From Deuterostichococcus epilithicus (lineage: Eukaryota; Chlorophyta; Trebouxiophyceae; Prasiolales; Stichococcaceae), in assembly GCA_033439295.1 (NCBI GenBank), contig JAVTLE010000015.1, forward strand, positions 2,046,001-2,110,000: a stretch of 64,000 bases of DNA. The letters are read 5' to 3'. Both the position numbers and the translations under genes were made by a program. The notes under the pieces are model-generated. The model did not search any database. It worked only from the letters and a program-made list of their open reading frames with translations, and was not told the origin of the DNA. Of this stretch, positions 1 to 10,301 are shown piece after piece; positions within the stretch are counted from its first letter, which is position 1, and every line of letters starts with the position of its first letter.

Positions 1-3000
1 CAGTTGCTGTCCTTTCATCCTCGCTGCATGCTGACAGTGCCCTCTCCCTGTTCCAAGCGCCCAAAGCTCCTCGTTGTAGGGCTTGTTTACGGGCGGAGGC
101 ACACGGGCGACTCCGCGCCTGGTGCGCATGGGCCGCCTGGAGGCCTTCAGCAGCGCGGCCAATCGGCGGTTCCACTTGGACGCCCAGGCCGCCGAGTTCG
201 CCACTCGCGGCGACACCTCCCACAAGGGTGAGACTTTAAACCTGTGTTTGTAGGCATCGGTGGCGGCACTCATTAGCATTGCGTCCTGTGCGGGGATCCG
301 CGCCTGGGAGGCGCTCTTGACTGCTCCTCCTGACAGCAGACTGCGTGCCGCTGCATCCAGACACAACCATCGCAGCTACCGCTGCTGACCTGCGCAAGCC
401 CCTTGTAAGCCACTCGAGCACTGCGCGGCACACTGACGAGGGGATGGTTCCCATGTGCAGAAGGCATCGAGGAGCGGCGGCGGCGCAAGCGCGAGGTGGA
501 TGCGGAGCTCAAGGCGCTAGATGCCAAGGCCGCGACGCTGCAGGCGGCGGCGGAAGGCAGGTCGGGCTCGCCATCTGCGTCCCCCCAGCGAAAGGACCGA
601 TCACCAGAGCCGCCCGGCGCGCCAGGCACGGTGGAGCCGGCGGCGGCGGCAGCGCCGCTCACCAGTGCAGAGGCGGAGCAGCAGCTGAAGGCGGCCAAAC
701 AGAGGCTGTACCATCTCCGCCAGGAGCTGGGCCAGCTCAAGGCAGAAGTGAGTGTCTCAGCCGTGCGCACTGCCGTGCGGGCTGCTGTTCGTGAGGTTGC
801 TGTGGGGCCTCTCTGGGCGCTGTGGCCTGCTGCAAGGCGATGCGATTCATCTTGCGCAATTGCCATGCGAGCAAGGTGCTGGCAGCCCAAAGCTGAGACT
901 CAAGCCCGGATGACTCACGACCTGCTGCCCTGGCTGCCTCCACAGATCAAGCAGGCGGGCGAGGACATCACGCGACAACGCAAGGAGCACCGCCAGGCCG
1001 TCATCCGGCGCGCGGACATCGTCGCGGCGACGCTCATCTCCGCTGGCGGCGAGCTGCGGCAGCTGCTGCCGCCCGACATGCTGTTCGACGCCGTCGTCAT
1101 TGACGAGGTCAGCGCCTGCGCAGTGCCAAACCTGTATGAGCAGCTGTGCGCGTCCAGATGCCCATGCACACGAGCTGCTGCTGTCGCCGCGGCTGCACAA
1201 GGGGGACCTGGTGGACTGGGCTCAGCGTGCTGTGCAGCGCTGCAGTTACCGGCAGGACACCTGCTGATGGTGCAGGAGCCCTCACTTTTAGGGGACATTC
1301 GCGAGTGCTTTGTATTGCACCACCATCATTTCAAATACAGCTCAGCACCCAGCAAGTGGTCGCACAGGCTCACCTGCAAGTGCACTTTCCCTAAGGAATA
1401 GCAGCCCTTTCGAAGTCGTCCTTCTGCGAGTGCAGGCGGCGCAGGCGCTGGAGCCAGCATCCATGATCGCCCTGCAGCTGCTCAAGCCCAGCGGCAAGGT
1501 GCTTTTCGAGAAACAAACTGACAGCCTGTCAGCAAATAATCCAACTTGGCCGAGAATGCACACAGACATCTCGTGAGAGCTCTGGCCGCACGAACTCGGG
1601 CACGTACAACGCTCAGTGTGCTGTTCAAGGAGCGGCGGCTGCCGGGTTGCAGGCAGTGCTGGTGGGCGACCCGAAGCAGCTGCCGGCAACGGTGCTGTCC
1701 AAGCTGGCCGGGCGCAACCACCTGGCCCAATCCCTCTTCGAGCGCCTCGAGCGGGTGCGTCACCACTTGAACCCCTCCTGCTCCTTGGGCCTTCTATAGT
1801 TGCACACAGGTGCTCGACCCCCTCTTGCTCGTGGGGCCAGCGCATGCCGTCGCAAACGCACATCACGCCGCATCTCCAGCGGCAGCCTGTTACCACCCCG
1901 GAGGCGCAAGCCAAGCATTACTATCTTTGTGCTCCAAGACGGTGTGCTCGGTCGTGAGCAGGCTTTCGAGGTTTACAAGCTGTGTACATTCCCTGCATAG
2001 CGTCTCTGAGCAACAACAAAAGCTAAGGTTGGTGAGCCCCGCCTGCCCTGCTCACCTGCAGGCGGGCTACCCGGTGGCGATGCTGACGGAGCAGTACCGC
2101 ATGCACCCCCAGATCAGCGCCTGGCCCTCGAAATTCTTTTACGACGGCAAGATCCAGGACCACCACGCCCTCCAGCAGCAGCGGTGCGCTGCGGCGGACT
2201 CGGTGTCTCTGGATGTCTGAATTCTGCTGCAGCTCGCGCAGCACGACGGGCGCACGCATGATTGGCTGGCGGAAGGCCACGGCTTACTGCCGCCCCGGCT
2301 GCCGCCTGGCAAGCATGGCTGCCGAGGCGTGCTGCGGCACTGCGCAGTTGCAGCCAACACCACGACCGACAGGGCCTTCGAGGCATGGCGAACAAAGCAA
2401 CATGCCGCCAGCCACGGCCTTGGCAGCAGACAGCGCCAGCAGAGGCCCACATGCACCAGTCCGTGACACTGGCTGCTGCTCGCCCGCCAGGGCCGCATCC
2501 TTCCACCCCCGTCCCTGCTTCCCGCCGGTCGCCTTCTTCAACTGCCACGAGGGGCGTGAGCACGGCAACGGTGGCGGCGCCTCGCTGGCAAACGCCTTCG
2601 AGGCGGAGCTGGCCTGCGTGCTGTATGGCGGTGGGGCTCTCTACTATGGTTCGTGCATTGTGCGACCTGGGACTGCTGTTTGACAGCGATCCACTACACG
2701 CCTTGCAGCGGCAGCGTCATTCCCAGGACTGTTGCCGGCGCTCCCGTGCCTTGATACTGCGATGCACCCAAGATGGCGGCACAAGTGGGCCGGCACGAGG
2801 CATGCCCGGTGCTTCTCGTGTCGACTGCGGCCTCAGACTGTGAGCACTTGGCGAACTTTGAGTGTCACATACCATTGGCACCCCTACCGCAGGGCTGCGG
2901 GCCGAGTACGCCAACGAGTTCAGTTCCGTGGCGGTGCTGACGCCCTACAAGGCGCAGCTGCGCGTGCTTCGGGAAATCTTCAGGTGCTGCATATCTGCAG

Positions 3001-5547
3001 GCACACCAGGAACGACATGCCAGCGCCGCATTAGGACATGTTGATTGTAGACTTGCAGGTTTGTAGTCACTGCAGCAGGCGGCCGAGCAGCGCGCAACGT
3101 GCACTGCGCTGCACTGGCCTGGTACTCTGTGCTGAGTCGTTTGTCCTGCAGACATGTCAGCAGCAACTCGGCTGCCAGCGTCTGTCCGCACCTGCAGGCA
3201 GAGAAAAGGGCAAAATGCCCTGGACGAAGACAACGTGGAGTTTGCGACAGTCGACGGCTTCCAGGTGGGCTGTGCATCTGTGCATCTGTCCGGCAGATCT
3301 TGTTCATTACGCCTCAGGTACGCCGCAAGGGGCTACTGTCACTTGCAAAGCCAGTGCGCCATGGCCATGTACTGGCGCAACACTCCCGTGCAGACGTGCG
3401 TGAATACGCCAGTCGCCCTAGACAGTCCGTTTGTTTCCCGTCCGCACAACCTACGAACTGCAGAATTTTCACTTTGCGCACACGGGGGCAGGCCAGGGGG
3501 CACTGTCTGCCGTTCCGTCATCCCCGAAATGCGCGTCACAATGCTTTTCATTCGTTGTTGTACAAGGCCTTTTCCTGCGGTGCACGCAGGGGCGGGAGGC
3601 GGACGTGGTCATATTCTCCTGCGTCCGCGCCAAGGACGCCGGTCGCTCCGGGGTGGGCTTCCTGGCGAACGTGCGCCGCATGAACGTGGCGCTCACGCGC
3701 GCGCGCCGGGCCCTGTGGATCGTCGGCCACCAGGACACGCTGAAGGTGGGCAGCTGTCTGACCCTGGACGTTTGAAAGCGCTGGTTTTGGAGTTTTGCAC
3801 CACTGCGCCGCACTCAGGGTGTGGACCCGCGTCGTGTCATTGCCCAACCGTTCGTCGCTCATACACCACACAGCCCACTGCAGGGCCAGCGCCCACCTGC
3901 CTCCGAGCCTGGAGTGACAGCCGCATTGCACCGTGGACACCGCCGGCCTGCCTCCGAGCAATGGTAGCGAATCGGTGCTGAGCCGGACTCGAGCAGCGTC
4001 TGGGTGTGCGCCTGCAGGCCTCGCCGCCGTGGCGCAGCCTGCTGGACAGCCTGAAGCAGCGGGGCCGGCTGTTCCATGCGGCGCACCCCTTCCCAGGCGT
4101 GCTGAAAGCCTCCGCGCAGCAGCTGCAGCAGGCGCCGGCGGTGGATGCCGCGACCGCGGGGCGGGCACGCCCGGCCGCCACTCCGGGCGCGGGCCTGCTC
4201 GCGGCGGCGGCGGCGGCCCCGTCCGGGCTGGTCGGGCGCTGCGCCCACTGGCGGCTGCGCGGGCCGTCCGGCGGGCATCCCTGCGCCGCGGCGGCCAGGT
4301 GCCTGCCGGCTTCTTGTGCAGCGCGCAGCCCACCCCACTATGCACTGCCTCCCAGCATGTCGTTGCGGCAGCTCGTGCTCGCAGAGGGCCGACCTTGTGA
4401 TTCAGTCTCAGCGGAGGGAGCAAGCGCGACGTCCGGATGCTGGTGCTCCCACGATTGGGACGGCGCGGCACGCAGTTTCTCACCGCCGCGGCTGCCTCCT
4501 TTGCAGGCGCGGCACAGCAGAAGCGCAGGCGGGAGGAGCTGGTCTGCCCCGGCGCTCCAGGGTGCGAACACACACCCCAGTCGATGTGATGATGTCAGGA
4601 CGAGGATCCGGCTCGTCTCTGTTCGCCTGGCACAGCGATCTGCACCGCTGGCAGATGCCCTCAGCGAGTACTTTTGGCTGCCGAGTCACGCTGCGCAGAG
4701 CGCTGGGCGCTCCGGAGAGCAGGAAGCAAACATGCACAATCCTTGTCCTGCAGCTGCTGCTAGGAACACGCAGCAAGGTTGCTGCCGGCTGACACAGCCG
4801 TCAGGTACCTGCTGTCAAGAGCACACTGTGTTCGTGCACTGTGCAGTCCGAATGAGACGTACAGAGCAGACTCCGGGTCGCCGGAGCCGCCGCAGAAGAA
4901 GTGTGCAGTGGCGCCTGGCCCTCCCGGTGGCGCCTGGCCCCGGTAAGCCCTTCCACCTTGAGCGGTCGGCGGTGACCTGGTTTGGGGCTGGAGACTAATG
5001 TTCAAGCTGCACATCTTTGCGCATCTGACAGAGCCGAGCCCCTGCAGGGTGCAGAAAGACACGAGACAGAATCGGCCACAGACGTCGGTCCGATGGCCTT
5101 TGTGCTGGCGGTGGCTGCAGGGTGGTGGCTGCGGCTCCGGCGCCAGGGTTGGCAGCTGAGGCGGTGCCGGTCGGCAGGCCGGCAGCAGCGCCTGCTGTTG
5201 GCAGTGCGGCCAAGTCCAGTGCAGCTGCTGCAGCGCGGAGAGCAGGTGTGCTCGGTTTTGCAGTCGTCCATCGGGGGCGTCTCACATTTTAACCACTGCT
5301 GTCGCTGGGGTTGGCACTGCGGCGAGTCCGGTGGATGGGAAGGGGCGGAAGCTGCGATGCCGGCGGCTGCTGTGCTGGCAGCGTTGGGCTGTTGCTGCTG
5401 GGCGGAAGACGCTCGGTGGCAAGCCTCACCAGCGCAGCCGCCTCGTCCGCAGGCGCAGCCCCCCCAAAGCGCAGGCGGGAGGACCCCCGCCGCTCCGGCG
5501 CGTCCGGGTGCGAAGCACACCCAGCTTGCGGGGCAACCTCAAGTTGA
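1..5547 (+). CDS. Sen1/UPF1-like superfamily 1 RNA/DNA helicase, 5'-truncated by the window edge
   Basis: An ATP-dependent helicase of the Sen1/MAGATAMA3/IGHMBP2 group (RNA-DNA hybrid unwinding, transcription termination in characterised members; family knowledge). Visible exons: 80-227, 461-747, 946-1107, 1436-1498, 1653-1754, 2062-2183, 2491-2640, 2893-2983, 3198-3264, 3590-3745 and one from 4018. Joined in phase they give the motifs in order: Walker B DEAA across the 1107/1436 junction, GDPKQLP (about 1668), EQYRMHP (2089-2109), VDGFQGREAD across 3264/3590, and NVALTRAR (3683-3706), followed by the family's ASPPW block at 4018. Walker A lies left of the window. Exon 461-747 adds a charged, coiled-coil-like insert before motif II. 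After about 4298 the coding is Ala/Pro/Gly-rich and exon choice is uncertain; candidate tail exons lie at 4507-4560, 4877-4941, 5131-5244 and 5400-5547, the last with a basic KRRRE cluster and a stop at 5545-5547. Helicase identity is firm; the C-terminal end is tentative. Confidence 0.85.
4477..4580 (+). repeat. Partial exon duplication, copy 1 (helicase tail)
   Basis: The roughly 105-base stretch resembles 5422-5524. Both contain a Ser/Ala-rich lead-in, a CAG acceptor, GCGCAGGCGGGAGGA and a closing GTGCGAA-CACACCC block. Either strand translates to recognisably similar peptides (KRRRE on the plus strand). It may be one real tail exon and one duplicate. Confidence 0.6.
5422..5524 (+). repeat. 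Partial exon duplication, copy 2 (helicase tail)
   Basis: Second copy of the unit at 4477-4580, about 945 bases downstream. It includes the acceptor-like CGTCCGCAG and the basic KRRRE peptide, and runs into the proposed stop at 5545. Confidence 0.6.
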
Positions 5548-7330
5548 ACATTGTGAACCTTTGGCGGAGCTGAAGTGATGCATGTGCTGCATGCCCCGTT
5601 TCGTATGGCAGCCAAGTCTGGATGCGTGCAGGTATTTGGGCGGCGGCTCGGAACCCGGCCACTCGCACTCACCGCTGTGAGGTCTGCACTCCAGGGTGGT
5701 GGCAGCAAATCCCGCGGCGGCTGGGACGCAGGGCGCCGGGCCAGAACCCGCAGCAGTGCCGCCAGTGAGAAGCCCTGCCTCCAGGTTCGACACCAGTCCC
5801 GTGGCGAACCATCGTCACCTCTGATGCTGCGGCTTTTGCATGTATCTCAGCAGGTGCTGCTTCCGAAGGGACGCGTGCTCCACGAGCATCTGCGCGACGC
5901 GCAGCATGCATGCTGCAGAAGGCTGCGAACAGCTGCGAGTGCAAAGCCGCATGCTATGATTGCCAGGCCTGCCGGTTGGATCAAAATTCATTGCGGGCGC
6001 CTGTTTGCAGCGGCCGGCTGGCGCATACTTCTGCAGCCACCAGCGGGGAGCAGGAGCAGCAGCGGCGGGAGGGCCTGGAGCAGCAGCAGCGAGTCGCCGC
6101 CGGGGCTGCTGCCGGGTGCGATGACCATCACCGGCGCCATGCTGCGAGGAGTGTGCCCTGCCTGACTCGCAGTCGGCCAGCGACCGGGTGTGAATGGTGC
6201 ATCTGGTTCATGGGGGAGACGCGCGGGTCCCCTCCCGCAGCAGCCTCTGAGTGGCTGTCTTGCAGGTGTTCGAGCAGAATATGGCGGAACAAACAGGTGT
6301 CTGGGGAACAAATATGTGTGCGGCTGACGGAACGAAATCGTGTCGCAGGACATCACCAAGCGACTCAGATGATTTTGAGGCGTTGATTTTGAGGGCCCCG
6401 AGGAAGGCATGATGAGACGCCGCCGGAGGCGCCGGAGCTGGGGGATTGTGTGTGTGAAGTTGATCTGCATCGAGTATAGGCAGTTCATCCGTTTGTTTGC
6501 CGCTATCAGAAATCATGGTTCAGCTCCTCAAACTCAGCAGCCGGACTACCCTAAGGGAACCGGGAGCTTCGTCAGCGGCAGGGCGATGTGTTATGAGAGG
6601 TGATTCTTTGTCGTGGGCGGCATGGTTGGTCGTTTGCGGCTGTCGTCCAGAACGACACGATTTCAATCTACATCATTATCACCTGTGCACCAGTATTGGT
6701 GTGCACCATTACAAGGTATCTAGTGTTGACCAGTGCACAGGAGCTGCACGCAGGTTGGCTAGACGTCGGTGTTCATGTGCCTCCCATTGCAATGGTGGCG
6801 GCGGCGACTTTCATGCTCCGTTTGGTTTATGCGCCGCAAAGCCTGAGGTGCTATCGCTCTCAACCATAGGTGCGGATGCACGAATTTCACTTGTCCACCC
6901 GTCAGACAGGAGCTAACTCACCCGTCATCTGGCTAGCAGCTCATGTGCCGCCGTGGTGGTCGAAGCCAACAACGAGTACCGACACCTAGAAAGTCTGCAG
7001 AGTCCGCTGCTGATTGGGCCTCCATCGTCCAGGCTTGTGACGAGCTCTGCACATGCCCACTGACACCTTGCAACATGCGGCAGCCATCGCCTGGTAGATT
7101 CTGCTGCCTGGGTGGCGCCACTGTCTGGTGCCCTCCAATGCCAATTTCTGTGGAGGAATGCCGACCCCCACATGGGTTGCATGTCGACAAGGGTGCAAGA
7201 TCCTTTCACGTCAGTAGTTTGACGTCGCCAGTGCTGCACTCCACGGTGTGTGCCCCGATTTAGCCCGCGACGAGAGATGTGATCGCCCGGCCCTCAATGG
7301 GGCGGACGGGCATGCCGCCTTGTCTGCTGG
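5548..7330. other. Convergent intergenic region between helicase and AP-1 sigma
   Basis: About 1.8 kb with no peptide I could match to a family on either strand. It presumably holds the two 3' untranslated regions. The stretch 6040-6130 is rich in CAG/CGG and simple in composition. A TGTAA (the usual chlorophyte poly(A) signal) lies on the minus strand at 6709-6713, 618 bases past the AP-1 sigma stop. Additional exons of the helicase tail here cannot be excluded. Confidence 0.5.
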
Positions 7331-9174
7331 TCACGAGTAGCGGGTGCGCTCCAGGGCAAGGCCCGCCAGGCCCGCGGAGGCGGTGTTGCCGCCGCCCAGC
7401 TTGGCGCTCTCCACCAGTTGGTCCTGTAAACAGCGCAAGTTAGATTCACTTCACTTCCTTATGTCGCGATGCGAGCAGGCTCTGCTGGCGCCTCTGGGCT
7501 GCGCGCCGGGTTGTCCGACACGACAGCAGTCCGTCCACACTGTGGGCCTGGCTGTGCGCGGCGAAAGCTGCCGCACGACGGCTGACGCGCGCCGCCCCAT
7601 GCTGGCATGACCACAAGGGGCGGCAACGAGCGAGAGGCGCATGGCTCCTCTGGAACCCGGCCCGCGGACGCACAAGCCCCTGCCGCCAGAGCCGACAGAA
7701 CTGCGCACTGCCAGCGCGCTTCCTGGAGCAAAAAGTTACCTGGACCTCAATGACGCGGGAGACGGCCTTTTTGGAGGGCTCCTGCAGCTCGCCCGCCAGC
7801 AGCATCTCGTCCAGCATGAAGTACGCCTGCAGGCAATTGGGGGCACGCACATCAACGCCACACACCACATGCCGACCAGCAGTCCGGGTCGCGGGACGAG
7901 GTTGGGATGAGGAAAGCAGCGGGGCGACGGTGGCGTCAGGCCCAGCAGCGTGACAGCTGTCGTCGACAGGGCAGTCATAGACGGCCGTTGCAAGCCTGCG
8001 CCACCAGGCATGCGCAGGCGAGCTGCTCACAGACTTGAAGTGGAAGGGAGTCGCTCCCAGAGGCTCTTCGAAGAGAGACAAATGCACCTTGTGGAAATTG
8101 AAGATGAGGTCCAGCTCGCAGACATTGCCAAAGTAGCGGTCCAGCACCTCCACAAAGTGGTGGATCACCTGCAGAGCGCAGGGCAGGAGTCTCCGTCACA
8201 CCAACTGTGGAGGGCGAGGCAGGCGTCTCAGTCACACTGTCATTACAGCGCGCAGCAGAGACCATCTCAGACACATGGTCTGGGCAAGTCAGTTGGTCGC
8301 TCGCCGTGCAGCACATCCTGCTGCTGAGCAGCTCTTCGGACGCTCTGCATCACAAAAGCTGTCGGTGACACATAATGTGAAGAGGCCGGGAAAACCAGGC
8401 CGCACCTCCAGTGTGATCAGCTCGTTGTCGTCGGACTCGACGCCTGCCACAAAGTACAGGCTCGCATACCGTTTGTACACCACCTGCCCGCACACGGCGC
8501 GTCAGTGTCATCGCGGCGTCGGGCAACAATTGCCTGGACGTGCTTGCCCCCACTGCGCCATCAGCTGGAGGGTTGTGCACTGAGGCGTCAACCCATCGCG
8601 GCGACAGTGCAGTTGGCGCACTGAAGCGCATCCTTCTTGGCAAGGGAAAGCTGCAGGCTGCACTGGCCACATCGGCGCGCTGCAGGCCTAGCCAGAATGA
8701 GGGCCTGTTTGCGCCACGCGGGTAGCATCACGACATGCAGCCAGCCCTGCATGGTGCGCCGCCGCAGGCACTTGCATGGTGTCGAGGTGAACGCTGAAGG
8801 TGAATGAGCAATGATGAGGCACCTTTGTGTCCTTCCAGTCCAGGAAGTTGCACAGCTTGAGCGGCCGGCTGAGCACCAGCGGCGTCAGCTCCCGGATGAT
8901 CTTTGCGCGCTCCTTCTGATTCACTGTCGTATACCACTTTGACAACCGCACTTTGCCCTGCCGGCTGAGCAGTAGTATGAAACGGATCTGCGAACGTGCA
9001 GGGAGGCACAGCGCACAGTGAGCGCGTGCGCCGGACGGCCAACAGCTGGGCATTCTGGTGGACTGCGTGAGAAGTGCCTCGCCGCGCTGGGCAAGAAGGA
9101 CACGACTCAAAATCTCTGTAGGCTTACACATGCCCCACGATGAATGCACCCCGGCACAGCGCGGTGCGCACCAT
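7331..9174 (-). CDS. AP1S: AP-1 clathrin adaptor complex, small (sigma) subunit
   Basis: Small subunit of the AP-1 adaptor, which helps form clathrin-coated vesicles at the trans-Golgi network and endosomes and binds dileucine sorting signals (family knowledge). Exons on the minus strand: 8987-8823, 8483-8406, 8168-8088, 7826-7740 and 7423-7331, with an inferred first exon of just ATG at 9174-9172 followed by GTGCGC. The joined protein is 168 aa, close to plant sigma-1 subunits (about 160). Diagnostic blocks are [49 protein letters not shown] and the closing DQLVE. The strong sigma-1-type match ([14 protein letters not shown]) favours AP-1 over AP-2/AP-3. The acceptor before ATCCGTTTC removes any other in-frame Met directly upstream, hence the single-codon exon. 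All introns are GT-AG. Confidence 0.92.
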
Positions 9175-10301
9175 CTTGGCACTGGTGCGTGTGCAGCCTG
9201 CTGTCAGGTCACAAACGCCTGAGCGGTGCTGCCATCAGTGGTGCGTGTTGGCTTCAAGCATGAATTTCGTCTCTCCGAGAGGCTGCTTGTCACGAAGTTC
9301 GCATCACGAACAGCACTGGAGTGAGGCAGATCGTGATGTACACCACTCCGGAGAGCACGAGAGCGACTACAACTTTACAAACTGGATGGAATGCTGCGAA
9401 TGCAGCTGTGCAATCACTCCTGGCTATCTGCGCACGAAAACTTCCAAGCTCTGTGCAAACCACCTCGCATAACTGGGACTCGGTTCAGCAGCATTGTGAT
9501 GTGCATCCCGCGCGTGCCAAGTCAGCAAAAGCTTCCTCGAGATCTGGGCTCATCAGGCTTCGGAACACCATCGCCACTACCATTCGACAGCCAACGATCA
9601 TCGCGCATCCTTGTGGAACTCGCCCTTGCTGGGCGACCTCATTTGCGGCCCTTTAGAACATCTCCGACACACTCGCAGACCGAGCCCACTGCAGCCCCCC
9701 TGCCGGAGCTCACCTTGTTGCTGCCCGGCTAAAGGATTGCAGAAACCAAAGACTGATCTGGGCGGTGCGCTTTGCATTGGCGCTCATTTCTCCTGCACAC
9801 TTGCCAGCAGCGAGGGCTTTCCGCATGATCGACGCCGATCCCTGCGTCATCGAAACCTTTGCCATGATCGTCTTCATCGATGGCAATGACGCCGATGATC
9901 AAGTCTTCTGTCGTTGTCGCGGCGTCGTTTGCCCAGCAAGTTTCTTGGCTGCACGCTGAGCTGGCAGTCGCGTTTCCGAAAGGGGCCATGCGTCAACTGC
10001 AGCAGCTCGCCGCAAGCAACCTCCTGCAAGTGCTCTTACATTGCACCTGCATGCTGTCGCGCATGGCCTGCGCATCTGATACAGAAGACTGACACCGCTC
10101 ACCCGTGGCCTGCACCAGGTTGCCCTTCGTCGGTGCTACAGGCACAGCCGCGGCACATCAACACCTGCAGATAGCCAATTCCGCCTGCTCCAACTCTTAG
10201 ACATTGCTACTACCCGTACGGCGGGCCCTGCACAGCTTGCAACCTCGACGTGATCTGACAGATCGCACAGCCCAGCGGCAAGCCCCGCCGCAGCGGCCAC
10301 C
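9175..10301. promoter_or_regulatory. Divergent upstream region of AP-1 sigma and the MA3 protein
   Basis: The 1.1 kb between two divergently transcribed start codons must hold both promoters and 5' untranslated regions. I saw no convincing coding exon and no clear TATA box. A Kozak-like GCCACCATG sits at its right edge. Confidence 0.5.

Noticed and set aside
3548-4573. A 341-codon minus-strand frame antisense to the helicase
   Set aside because: It is composed of Arg/Ala/Pro-rich antisense sequence with no family motif; the plus strand has conserved helicase motifs here.
8180-8250. VTETPA repeat peptide in the AP-1 sigma gene
   Set aside because: It is a short duplication lying between two conserved sigma exons that join perfectly without it.
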